Made by a program: the position numbers and the translations under genes. 64,000 nt of DNA from Choanephora cucurbitarum (lineage: Eukaryota; Mucoromycota; Mucoromycetes; Mucorales; Choanephoraceae): contig JAIWNI010000025.1 of the NCBI GenBank assembly GCA_025331435.1, forward strand, positions 124,001 to 188,000, written 5' to 3'. Below, piece by piece: positions 1 to 11,061 of the stretch. The notes beneath the pieces were generated by a model. That model worked only from the letters and a program-made list of their open reading frames with translations, had not been told where the DNA came from and did no database searches. Within the stretch, counting starts at the first letter, position 1. Each line of letters begins with the position of its first letter.

Positions 1-1
1 G

Positions 2-753
2 ATCAACCTTGAAGAAGGTTTTACTGCTAAGGCTAAGAAGGAATTCACTCCTTCTGCTCCTGCTGAAGAATCTACCCCAGAACCCAAGAACGCTGCTTCT
101 ACCTCCTCTAGCAATGAAAAGGATGTAAGTTTTTTTTTTACTTTAAAACAAAAAAGCACATTGAGTTTTTTTTCTTTTACTTACAATATAAAATGAACTT
201 GTATTTCTAGTATCAAGAAACATGCAACCAACTTACTAAAGAAAATGAAGATTTGAAGGGCCAATTAGGTCAAAAGGATACAAAGATTCGACTTCTTCAA
301 AATGAGCTTGACAAACTCAAGACAGAACTAGCCGAATTGCATTTGGCCAAGAAGAATGAGGCTAAGGCTAAGGTCGAAGAGCCTAAAGTTGAAGAGCGCA
401 AAGTAGAGGAACCTGAAGTCGTTGAATCTAAAATCGAACAGCCCAAGGTTGAAGAACCCAAAGTAGAAGAGCCCAAGGTAGAAGAGCCTAAAGTTGTTGA
501 ATCTAAGGTAGAAGAGCCTAAGGTAGAAGAGCCCAAGGTAGAAGAGCCCAAGGTAGAAGAGCCCAAGGTAGAAGAGCCTAAGGTAGAAGAGCCCAAGGTA
601 GAAGAGCCCAAGGTAGAAGAGCCCAAGGTAGAAGAGCCCAAGGTAGAAGAGCCTAAGGTAGAAGAGCCTAAAGCTACCGTTGAAACTCCTGAATTAGAAA
701 AATCTCAAGTTGAGGAACCTAAGAGCGACTCATCTGAGTTAGAGAAGCAATAA
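2..753 (+). CDS. Coronin-like actin-binding protein, 3' end only
   Basis: Partial gene, cut by the window start. Exon 2-124 joins exon 211-753 in phase across an 86-bp intron (GTAAGT...TAG). The first residues (LINLEEGF-like stretch, then a KKEFTPSAP linker) resemble the segment that follows the WD40 propeller in coronins. The second exon opens with a heptad-like coiled coil (about residues 42-75 of the visible part), as expected for coronin oligomerisation. The coiled coil runs into a long tail of K-V-E-E-P repeats, then an acidic end and a TAA stop. Coronins bind F-actin and Arp2/3 and act in endocytic actin patches. What is odd is that the coiled coil is not terminal but is followed by about 100 residues of repeat. 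The propeller lies outside the window, so the name is an inference; another actin or cytoskeletal scaffold is possible. Confidence 0.5.
370..675 (+). repeat. 15-bp tandem repeat coding for KVEEP
   Basis: About 18-20 near-exact copies of a 15-bp unit (aaggtagaagagccc and single-base variants) lie in frame inside the coronin-like gene. They give a K-V-E-E-P pentapeptide array. Copies in the middle (about 506-660) are almost identical at the DNA level, including the third codon positions, while edge copies are diverged. The antisense frame is also open, only because of the repeat. Confidence 0.95.
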
Positions 754-1963
754 GAATCTACCTCATACAGTAGCACCGACACCTATAATACATTCTCTCT
801 TTATTAATTTATTCCCAAAACAATCTTGTCTTTTATATTTCATTCGATCTCAAAAAACCTGTACAGACTGTTAGTAACAGAATCTATGCTAATCATTTGT
901 TTCTCCGTTTGTATTTCAAAAAGATATCGCTTAAAAGTAAATTTCTTGATTTATAATGAAGACTTGAGAACACACTCTAATCAATTGGCTTGAATGCAAT
1001 TTGGGATCCTTCTATCAAAAGCAAAATGCCATCTTATGGTGTATAAAGATTTAAACCTTTTAATAACTGGAGTTCTTTTTGGACAAATATGTGTTAGTCG
1101 AGTGTAGGCGAACTTCGAAACCCAGATCAATTGCCCATTTCTACGCTCTTGTACTTATGACAGGTTTAAAGCTTGATCTGAGAAAATCCTAAACTCAGAC
1201 AATGAGTCTTAAAAGCAGAACAATAGTGGTTTATGTGATGCAAACAAGTATCGTATAATCTGATGCTAAATCAAGTAGCAACAGTTCTTGGCTACTGTTA
1301 GCAAAGACTCTTCTCTTCATCGGAGGCCATGGTTTTGTTCAAATCTAGCTTTTTCTTACCATCTTCGTGTTATATCTGGGACCTGAAGATTGATGACCAA
1401 AGGAGCTACAAGCTTATCTCCGCTTATGTTGACAATTCGTTAGTTGCTAGTAGAAGAGCGTATCTAGGTCGGCTCAACTGGCATTGCGACATCATGTTCG
1501 TATGGAATAGTTGGCAACATTAATTCGGTAAACAGTTCAGTCAATGAGTTCTTGACACTTTTTAGTTTATGAGACTTACTTGGCTGATTCGCACGAATTA
1601 TCTTCTGTTTTTTCATAGTGCTGTGTGAGGTTTACAAAACTAACCTGCTCTTGGGTAGCATAAAAAGAAATTATGGAATGTAAGCAGGCAATCTCGTCAC
1701 TGCTGTATATTAGAATATTTTGTCAATAACTTGGGTTTCGAATCAGCGCACCTTCTATTTTTCCTAATTTAAACCACAACAAAGAAAATTCTTTCAAAAT
1801 CAAACATGATTCTTTCAGTATTATTGTTATGAATGTTTATTGCAAATACAATTCAATATTTACAAATAAAGAGAAAAAAAATTTGAAGTTGATAATGAGG
1901 GTATAAATATATGCGTATTCATAACAATATTAATTAATTATCGGTTATAGAATGACAGTTGTT
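754..1963. other. Intergenic, no gene seen
   Basis: The interval holds the 3' ends of the flanking genes. An open frame at 1329-1523 has no recognisable domain and no splice context, and I do not call it. Confidence 0.5.
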
Positions 1964-2583
1964 TTAACATGCATGATCAGCATGCAAGGCATTTGTTAGG
2001 TATTTATATCTACCGAAAGCCATCTCGCCAAAAAAGATCCCCAGAGTGATTACAAGGAAAAAGCCTCCGTTGCCTGTCATAACAACCATCATGAGCAGAT
2101 AGCCAACAAATGCGTTTAGTGTATGCAAGAGACTTCTAACCGTATCAGTAGTCCACGAAAAACTAGGGATAGATGGTGTAGCTAAAGGCTTTGGATAAGC
2201 TACTGAATTGAAAGACCCTTCTGAAACATCATAATGCTTTTCGTGATTAGATCTCAACTCCTAATAAGAAATAAACTAAAAGTTAACATATATCTTCTCA
2301 ACCAATATCAAGTACGTACTGTAGATGAAGTAGTAGCTATCAAGGCACTGCCGTTACGCGAAGCTCTCCAAATGACAAAATAAGATTCCAAGGCAGGTAA
2401 GCTCCTCGAAAGAATAGAGATGATAAAAAGCCCAATGCAAGCACCTATATAAGCAGGTTCCGTCTGAGGTATCCATGAATCCAACCAAAGGCCATCTCCA
2501 CGGGAAGTCCAGTGAAAAATCCCCATATCCATGGAGGAGCTATCCATGTCCATTGAGCTTGATGTAGTATGCTGATGAGACAT
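1964..2583 (-). CDS. CTR-family copper transporter
   Basis: Two exons, 2583-2320 and 2260-1964, joined in phase 0 across a 59-bp intron (GTACGT...TAG), give a protein of about 186 residues. The extracellular N-terminus carries Met-rich copper-binding clusters (three MDM-type motifs within the first 25 residues). Three membrane segments follow. The second contains the M-x3-M pore motif (MMVVM) and the third the G-x3-G packing motif (GIFFG); both define the Ctr/SLC31 family of trimeric Cu(I) importers. The loop between TM1 and TM2 is polar. I chose the ATG at 2583 because it starts directly at the Met-rich region; the frame upstream is open but lacks features of the family. The size suits either a plasma-membrane or a vacuolar (Ctr2-like) transporter, and the sequence does not decide between them. 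Confidence 0.9.
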
Positions 2584-3868
2584 TGTATTGTAATTTAAAG
2601 ATAAAAGAAAAAAAGAAAAAGTAATGAGAGCATGAAACTTTGTTAAATAGGTAAAAAAATCTCCAATTTGACAGCTGGAGAGCAATAATCGCGCACCGGA
2701 GATGTCATCAAATATTGTATGACCGAATGTGGCAGTGTGAAGAAGTCTAAAATGTATGTGCTACCTACTATATTTAGTTAGCATCTTATTATTCAGACAA
2801 CCTTCTCGACTACTTTTGAGCAACTTCTTAGTGCAGCATAGTTGATTGGACATACACTTGCACACGAATTCAAGACGAAATGGCAGGCATAATCAGACAG
2901 AATTGAGAACCTATTGAATCCTGAGTACATCCTGTTGCTTATCAGGTGATTTGTAATAGATTTGTACACATTTTCCTAATTTGCTCTTGCGCTCTAGGCA
3001 GTAGAAGCTTGTTTAAAACCGCCTTTTTATCTCAATCAAGCACAAGTTCATCAATATGACAGGCTTTGTGTAAACACTATTTATTTTAAAATCTGTTTGA
3101 ACTGAAAGGATAGTTGCGTAGTTATTTTTGTTTATTATTTTCAAGCATCCAGTTGGTCAAATTGCTTATTAGTGGGCTCAGACTGATACCTCCTTTTTTT
3201 TTTATTGTAATTGAACTCACATGTACTCGCAATTGATATCAGACAAACCTTCCGTATAAATGGTGTATCTCCAAGCACTTTGGTAATGAGAATTGCTTGA
3301 AATATGCCACAGCTTGAACATATAAAAAAAAACTTGTTTCTTGTTTAAGTGATTGGGCGATAGATTGCTTTCTTTGATTCGACCATTGCAGTGGGGGATT
3401 GAAAATAGATGTTAATGATTTAATCAACGTCCTCATCTGTTAAGCATAAAAACTTGCGGTTAGTATAATTCTACTCAACATATGACAGCTTGGAATCTCC
3501 ATTGATAAAACCTAATTCACGATTTGCATCAACAAAAACGATAGATCCAGAAACAGTATCTGAAAATACATGAAAACCAAAAGAAGCTGTTGCTCTGTAA
3601 GAATCGTGTCTACAGCAGTATGTTATTTCTTTTGTATAAAGCTACCGATTGAATTTTGTTTATTGTTTATGTTTAAAGAAACCCCTGTTTTTTCTTTCTC
3701 CGCAACTACTTTTCATTTTCAAGAGATTCGGTCAAGACAGAAAAGAAGAAGAGAAAAACTAATAAAAGAATGAAATCAAGCAGAAGTGAGCCATTCAGAC
3801 AATAAGTATCAATCGTGTAACAAGAAGGTCGAATCAAGCACCGGTCTACGTCATCCAAAATTGTGGCT
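2584..3868. other. Divergent promoter region, no gene seen
   Basis: This AT-rich spacer separates the divergent CTR and U2AF genes and must hold both promoters. Open frames at 3239-3436 (-) and 3570-3773 (+) show no domain or splice logic. Confidence 0.5.
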
Positions 3869-3877
3869 TATATAAAT
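3869..3877 (+). promoter_or_regulatory. Candidate TATA box of the U2AF small subunit gene
   Basis: TATATAAAT lies 67 bp before the ATG at 3944, followed by a pyrimidine-rich stretch. Spacing fits a short 5' UTR. This is by sequence likeness only. Confidence 0.45.
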
Positions 3878-3943
3878 ATCTCTATTTCACTGCGCGCTTT
3901 CAGTTCCTTTTAGCTTTCTTTCCAGACCTTTTTCTGTTCAAAA

Positions 3944-4861
3944 ATGGCTGAATATCTTGCTAGTATTTATGGTACTGAAAAGGACAAGTAAGTGACGATG
4001 CCCGCTAAGAAAAAATGAATTTCATTGACCCTTTTGTTTGATGACGCATAAATCAGAGTCAACTGTTCTTTTTACTTTAAGGTAAGTTGTACTCGCAAAC
4101 AAAATAAACGCGATATTGACATTTGTTGCAGATTGGTGCTTGTAGACATGGTGATCGTTGTTCAAGAAAGCACGTCAAGCCTACTTTCTCTCAAACACTG
4201 TTGATCGCCAATATGTACAAAAACCCTGCACATGATCCTACTAACCACATGAATGAAAACCAACTTCAGACTGATTTCGACTTGTTTTACGAAGATGTGT
4301 TTATGGAGCTTGCAAAGTTTGGTGAAGTTGAAGAGATGGTAGTGTGTGATAATGTAGGTGATCATTTAGTAGGCAATGTCTATTGTCAGTTCCGGTTAGA
4401 AGAATCAGCAGGCAATGCAGTGACTAGCTTAAATAATCGATTCTATGCAGGTAAGAGAAAGAGCGACCGCTATGAAAGTAAGCTAGCAATCTGTATGTCT
4501 TACATAACACTTTATAGGCCGCCCCATATATGCAGAACTATCGCCAGTTACCGATTTTAGAGAAGCCTGTTGTAGACAACATGAAATTTCAGAATGTAAT
4601 CGTGGTGGCTTTTGTAATTTCATGCATTTGAAACATCCTTCACGTCAATTACGTAGAGAGCTATATGAAGGTCAGCGTTTAGATATCCGAGAGAAACGTC
4701 GAGAGGATGTTCGACATGATGATGATGACAGAAGAGCTCGAGACAGAGATCGCGGTAGAGACCGAGAAAGAGACCGTGATAGAGAAAGAGACCGAGGAGA
4801 TAGAGACCGTGATAGAGACAGAGGAGAGCGAGAATACCCTGAGGAAAGAATGGATTATTAG
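3944..4861 (+). CDS. U2AF small subunit (U2AF35-type splicing factor)
   Basis: Four exons (3944-3987, 4057-4081, 4132-4450, 4518-4861) join in phase to a protein of about 243 residues, close to the usual 240. Exon 2 is only 25 nt. The protein starts [15 protein letters not shown] and carries a first CCCH zinc finger (about residues 16-42), an atypical RRM/UHM (about 45-145) and a second CCCH finger (C-C-RQHE...C...C-NF-MH, about 148-175). The small subunit reads the 3' splice site AG and pairs with the large subunit through the UHM. The C-terminal tail is made of RD/RE dipeptides instead of the RS dipeptides of animal homologues. The gene is convergent with the oxidoreductase gene downstream, with only 76 bp between stop codons. 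Identification is secure. Confidence 0.97.
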
Positions 4862-4937
4862 TTATTTATTGACAAACAGAATAACATAAATTTGCATCAA
4901 TGGATATCTGAAGTCTATAGTATAAACAACGCTTTTT

Positions 4938-7244
4938 TTATTGTAATACATCTTGATCCATCTCATCACTCCATGTGGAGTTGATTTGACTGTTGCCATA
5001 GCTGCTACTATCGCTGCTCATATGATCAGATAGACTGTCTATTAGCTTTGAATGTAGAGCACTTGTATGTTGCTTTGGAAGTTGCATTGTTCTTGGAATG
5101 CGACCAATGAGACTAGACTTTCTACTGGTCTTTTGTACAAGGTCAAAAAACTGTTGTTCATTAAAAAACTTAAGTATTTGCCATGTAGGATTAAGAAAAG
5201 AGAGTTTTCGTTCAAGGAAAGAAAGTGGCTCTAGTGACAGAGAAATTTGTTAGCATGAGGCTGTTGTTGTTTTCAATTTCTCTTACTTTTGCCAATACCG
5301 CCTTGAGATTTGATACCATGAAGTGTTTTCAAAGGCGGTGCTAATAAGCCTTTGTGTCCTTGTTCAATAGGCTCTTTGCCCTTTTCTATTCTACAGATAT
5401 TACGAGCAATGCACACACCAGCAATAGTCGCAGCGTAAGCTGTTTTTTCTTCAATGACATTGGTTGCATCCCCGCCGGCAAAGATGTGATTGTATTTCCA
5501 ATGAGCAATCTGAAGTGTAGGACGAACTCGTATCAGGCCATAATTATCTACACATGATTCTAGTGATGGTGTATTTGTACTATTTCGTATAAACCCTGAA
5601 TTAACCCTAACACCTGTTGCCATGAGTACAGTGTAGTCGCGGCTAGAGTACATTCGTCCAGAAGAGCCATGATAGACATCAGCCTCATCCATACTAATAA
5701 GCGTTATGCGCTCGTTTAAAATAACTTCAACGCCTAGGCCTGCCAGGTACTCCATCGCTTTCTTTCTTTGTTTTTCACTTGAGCGAGAAATTATCTTGTC
5801 TTGAGATTCAACAAGAAGAATCTGTTTCTTTGGATGATGTTCTTGTTGAGCAATAGTTGCCGCAAGCTCACAGCCTACAAGGCCTGCACCTATCATTAAC
5901 AGTTTTTTGAAATTCTGTAAGTATTCATACGTATTCATAACCTAATCCTGATCTAAAGTTTAAATTATTTACCTATAATCAAGATATTTTTTGCACTGGC
6001 AATGTCATTTGCAATCTTCTTTAATCCTGTTGCTCGATAAAGTGATGAATGATCTGTGGACTTGAATTGGCCTGCGTATGAGCTTCCAGGTGCAAGTACT
6101 AAATAATCAAATCCAATCTAAGAGAGAAGATAAATAAATGTGAGATATGAGCAAAAAGAAAGAGCAAGTTATTGGAAGGAATAGGTAGACTGAAAGTGTA
6201 GAAATACAACAATGGAAGGGCATAGCCATAACAGCTTGAAATTATTACATTACCTCTTCTGAGTTCACTTTTACACATTTGGCATCTTGACAGATATCTT
6301 CTGCGTAACCAATAATGACCTTTCCATTCTTCACATAAGAACTATGCTGAAAACGAAGGGAGTTTGATTGTTTAGGATTTGCAATTTTTGATAGTATCTG
6401 AGGTGTGTATTCAAACGAATCTAACAGTTGTTGGTTAGTATGTTTGCAAGGCTTTATAAAGTTAGCTGTACCTTTCGTATCAATTAATGTGACATGAAAT
6501 AAAGGCATAGGGTCAAGTATGGATGCCACTGTAAAGCCCTGTATCTGTGTTATTATTGCTTCAAATGTATGTAAAATGACATATGCTTACAGTGAATCCT
6601 CCTCCAACAATAAGAACTCGCTTCTGTAAGGAATTAGTTGGCCCATTGTTGACTCTGAGTCTTTTTAAACTTTAGAAGAAGAAGTTTAGAAAATGATAAA
6701 CGAAAATGGAATGGATACTGCTTACCTTCCATTATGGCGTGAAGTTGACAGAAATACATTCAACTCTTTTGCCTTTTTAAAAACAAGGTGATTAGTTACT
6801 TGCGATTTGGAAAATCTGTCAACATACAAGTATCGCTTTCACTTCATGTTCAGTTTCACGCAAAATGTCTGTTGCCTCTTCCTGATCTAAAGTGGCCCAG
6901 CGAGACGATTTGATCCTGGATTCAACTGACTGCCGTGTTGTTGTGTCTATCTGTAGCAAAGCCCCTTTCTTTATGAATGATGTGTAAATTCTGTTTTGAC
7001 AAGGAATGATATTTTCTAAATGAGATCATGGGGAAAAAAGTCTAAGTTATTTTTAGCGCTACCTGTATAACGTATCCTCTATTTCTTTTGAGGAATCAAC
7101 TTCATGTCGCAGTTGATTCATGGCTTCAATGAAGAACAAATTCTTCTGTTCACCTTTGGTGGTTAGGAAACCCTCAAACGAGTTCAACAGAATCGGATCC
7201 TGTAGGACGTCTTTTAATTCGAGTTCTGTTAAAGAGCTTTCCAT
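4938..7244 (-). CDS. RGS domain fused to FAD/NAD(P)H-dependent oxidoreductase (AIFM2/FSP1- or NDH2-like)
   Basis: Eight exons (7244-7063, 6990-6828, 6772-6726, 6669-6591, 6538-6254, 6117-5973, 5889-5287, 5230-4938) join in phase to about 598 residues. Residues about 5-125 form a full-length RGS fold: an F-x2-FL segment, an NLFFIEA helix, IYTSFI and a late ILRETEHEVKAIL helix. From about residue 145 a pyridine nucleotide-disulfide oxidoreductase begins. It has a first Rossmann motif VLIVGGGFTGF (FAD), a second ILIIGAGLVGCE (NAD(P)H) and a C-terminal FAD motif HIFAGGDATN. No redox-active CxxxxC pair is present, so it resembles quinone-reducing AIFM2/FSP1 or type-II NADH dehydrogenases rather than disulfide reductases. 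A Ser-rich tail of about 97 residues follows in the last exon. The start of exon 4 is ambiguous between 6669 and 6660 (both in frame). The two-domain reading depends on exons 2-4, each with consensus splice sites. Confidence 0.85.
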
Positions 7245-9916
7245 TCTTTAGGATCAATAAGCTTCTATTCTCTTTGTGCTGTTATAAGTTATTTCAGTTT
7301 GAGAAAATTTAAGAAAACAAAATGAAGGGGGAAGGATAGAGATATATTGGATCTGATTTTCTTATTCCTTCAAAGTGTTTGACGGCGCAGCCTATTGAAT
7401 ATAAAAATCAGTATCATACGTTTTTTTATCAAACGCTAGACAGCTCATACGATATTTGTTGCATCTTAAAATGGAAAATATATTCTCAAATGATCTTCCA
7501 ATTTACTTTTTTTTTTGTATTAAGATCTTGCAAATTACTCAATTAGTAAAGAAGATTTGTAATTTTTATAATCTCAGCAAAAACAATTGATATAAAGAAT
7601 ACAAAAGCTCTATTCTACAAACTTCATATTTAAGGGGAAACGAAATATTTCTGTTTTACTTTGAACACGAAAAAACCTGATTACTAATTAGGCATTTTTT
7701 GGTTAATAAAAGAATGTACTTTCTGAATGATATTATTGTTTTGAGAGTTTATGTAAAAAGAAACCAGCATTTCAACTAGACAGTTTAATTGATTCACGTT
7801 TCTTCAATTCACACAAGATAACCTATTACAAATTAGTAAGCAATCTTTAAGCATACGCCGGTTCGCTATGCTACAGTGACGGTATGTAAAACAGTCAGAC
7901 AAGACTGTTTGAAGCTTAAGTTTTCGGAATCAGTAAGATTGCATATTTCCTCCTCTATATGAACAAGAATTGCTTGGCTGGTAGGACATACATTTCACTA
8001 TAATCAAAGCTAGCCTGTGTACGCCATTTGGCTGTTTTTTTCTGTATGTGAATACGCTAACCCATTTAATGTATATGCACTAGTCTGAGTGGTGTTTATC
8101 TGTTTAGGTCTTATTTATGCCTACTTATGTGTGTCATTTTAAAGCTCAGTGCTTAGATTAAAGGGCTCAATTACAGTAAGCTCTCCATGTGGAGAACATC
8201 GATTTAGGAAGGGTTTGTTTCCGTTTTCAAATGACTGTTCTTTGTTTTAAAACGTAGGTAGCACCTGAATTCGGATAACATTTTAGGGTTTACATTCATT
8301 GTTTCCTAGGCTAAGAACTAGTAGTTGTGTTTAACTTTGATTATTTCTGCTTACACTAGTAGCTATTTGTAATATATACTTGGTCTAGCACAGAATATTA
8401 AATAGACAAATCAGAATCATATGCAATGAACACTTAGATTGAGGTCTTAAAAAGGAACTACTAACTTTCAGCTCGTTACAAAAATAATCTAAGCTGCAAT
8501 AGATTAGGCGTAAAATAGATTTGATTACGATGTTCTACATTACATTCGTAACTGCATGCATGACGCACAGCAGCTAAAGAAATTAAATTTAGACAGTAAA
8601 AGAGCGCATGAATAGCAGCTTTATTGAATATACTGGTTAGATAACTTTTCTACTGCTAGCCAAGGTGAAGTGCCCTTAATGCAATCTGGTACAGCAGATA
8701 TGATCAGCACCTTGTTCTCAAAACTGCTAAATGTTGTTAGTTGCAAACAAGCATGTACCACTGCATCAACTCCAAATAGGTATAACATAAGACAAAGAAA
8801 ATCTGAACTCGTATTTTTTCTCTTGTTCTGTACCCCTTTACCTCAATGGTAATTTAGCCTTATTGCTGCCAATTCTGCGACTTTGAAAACAATGATTGCA
8901 CAAGTTCAATCCAACATAGAACCTTGTTGCAATATGCAACTGTTGCTCGTACAAGGAGATAAAAAATACCCCCTAATTAGGTGGCCAAAATCATCGTTTT
9001 CAGGAGGTGTTTTAAGCATGAACTGTTGTTAGAGACTGTTTTGATTGAAAAAGCCTCTAGAATTTTAGGATTGTCGCCAAATTTGGCTGCAGTATCCATA
9101 CATTGCATGTCTGCTTTGCAAGTGATGCCAATGAGCTTTTATGCTTTTTATTAGGAGTTCGCATCCAAAGTTTAACAGGAGAAGAGGACCTCTTTCGACT
9201 AACTCAAGATTTGTAGATCACTTTGGAACGGGCAAATGAATGAAGGAGATAACACAAAGAGAATGTAAACGTTAAAATGATAGCAATAACCATACGCAAT
9301 AACACCATAGAAAATGATTTGAGCGGATCTGGCCCTATTAAGTACACCGGATCCAACACGACCAGCAGGCTTGAATAGAAAATAGAAGGCTCATTAAGTA
9401 CTCTTGAATAGTCTAGTACTTTAGGGGTCAAACTGCAATCGATGTATTTCGCCTAAATCGGTGAAGTCAAATGAAGTTACAATGAATCGGCTAAAAGCTT
9501 GAAAACACTACAATAGATGATAAAAAAAGTAATCAAGGACAATGTACGCTTGTGGGAAAACAACCAAGAATTAAAGCAAAGCAGTGAAAGGTTAGTAAAC
9601 AAAAGCGCAGCCGTTACTTCCATTGCAGCCATGCATTTTCTGCACCGCAATCAATAACTGAAGTTATAGAGCTTCATTACAATTGGCAGCAGAACTTGAA
9701 GTCAAAAAATTATTATCTGATGCTGCTTTTATAACTCTTCTTATACAAAACCTCGGTTCGTATTACCATCTTCATAAAACATTTTTACTTCGTTTTGCGT
9801 AGATACAAAACCAAATGTCAATCATAATAGATATTGAGAGTAAACATGTTAAAAGCTTATTTTGGTAGATTAAATAGCAATTGTAGTTTATTAGGACTCT
9901 TTTCGTATTAGAAGTA
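7245..9916. other. Gene-poor AT-rich spacer
   Basis: I see no recognisable gene in 2.7 kb. Small open frames at 8670-8852 and 9204-9431 lack domains. Some stretches around 8900-9150 read as short protein-like runs in changing frames, which would suit an old gene relic, but nothing can be named. Confidence 0.4.
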
Positions 9917-10905
9917 TTATTTGTAAGGTGATGCATTAACACATTGAGCGACAGTTGCAAATTTGAAGCCTTTTTCTTTGAAGATTCTAATCATCTCTCC
10001 TGCCAATTCATGTGCGGTCTGTTGATGAACCTAAACAAAATATGAATAAAGAGCTGTTCGACATCCCCTTTCACTCTAACTAGAGCAAGATTTACTTACA
10101 TCATGACTCAAAACGATAGGACCATTCTCAGATGCTTCAGTATTGAGTGACTCTTTTATATTTGTTGTCTCACTGTCTAAATCGTGTGTCAAATAATCTT
10201 TCGTATCTGTTGACCATAATGCCACTTTGTAGCCCATAGTGGTAAGTCTTTTTTGAACTCTATCGTTTGTTGAACCATAAGGTGGTCTAATGACTGAAAA
10301 AGATGAACACTATGGATTAGCAATTACAAGTCTTTTTTTTTTCGGGGGTTTTTAGGCGGTATACTTACAGGCAGTTCTATAGAAATGAATGAGATGAAAG
10401 ATGGTTTAGTACAATTATAGCAAGAAAGATGATAGCTAAACTAACCTCTGGCCAATGATTTTGCTGACAGCATTTTCCAATGCATTCACTTCGGTGTCAA
10501 ATTCTTTGCCACTAATTTCAGTAAGATCCTTATGAGACCAGGTATGACTAGCAATTTGATGTCCTTCTGTGTGAGCTCTAAGTAAGACTCTCTTTGCTTC
10601 GTCATCGTCTAAAGAGCTGGTGTCGCGAAAGAAAGGTTAGATCTGTTGCAGATTTGGGAAATGGTCTATTGTAAGTCGTGCAGTACTTACAGGAAGTTTT
10701 TTCCATTAACAAAGAAGGTGGCTGGTACATTTTCTTGACTTAAAACGTCAAGTAGATAGTCTGTGTAAACATTGGGGCCATCATCAAAAGTTAAAGCAAC
10801 GTATCCAGGTTTGCAATAAGTGATTGCATTCTGTGCGGACACATAGCTGTTAGCTAGTAGGAGCATAAGAAGACTTGTTGTAAGGATATTAGACAACAAA
10901 ATCAT
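9917..10905 (-). CDS. Secreted chitin deacetylase (polysaccharide deacetylase, CE4)
   Basis: Five exons (10905-10691, 10616-10446, 10376-10369, 10293-10100, 10030-9917) give about 233 residues. Exon 3 is an 8-nt microexon. A hydrophobic signal peptide occupies residues 1-24. All five NodB motifs are visible: TFDDGP (metal and catalytic Asp), HTWSH (metal His pair), RPPYG, ALWSTD and IVLSHD. The enzyme removes acetyl groups from chitin to make chitosan, a major wall polymer of Mucoromycota, at the cell surface. The protein is close to a bare catalytic domain, without a chitin-binding module or an obvious GPI signal. The frame through the microexon is required to link exon 2 to the RPPYG motif. 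Confidence 0.92.
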
Positions 10906-11051
10906 TATGGTATATAAATAAGACTAAGATCTAAAGATGGAAAGGTAAAAGGCGGGATAGAGCTTGAGTGGGTATAGAGGTAAATACCAAGAGAAAGGAG
11001 AGAATAAATAAAAATGAGTCAATGACAGGAATAAAGGCGACCAAATTCATT

Positions 11052-11061
11052 GTTTATATAG
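11052..11061 (-). promoter_or_regulatory. Candidate TATA box of the chitin deacetylase gene
   Basis: CTATATAAAC on the minus strand lies about 150 bp upstream of the start codon at 10905. A second TATA-like run (10911-10920) abuts the ATG and is too close to serve. Confidence 0.35.

Noticed and set aside
297..641. Long minus-strand open frame of Leu/Gly/Ser/Thr repeats opposite the KVEEP array
   Set aside because: It is the antisense image of the 15-bp coding repeat and has no start context or domain.
370..675. CRISPR-like array of short repeats
   Set aside because: The units are contiguous 15-mers without spacers, lie in frame inside a coding exon, and the window is eukaryotic.
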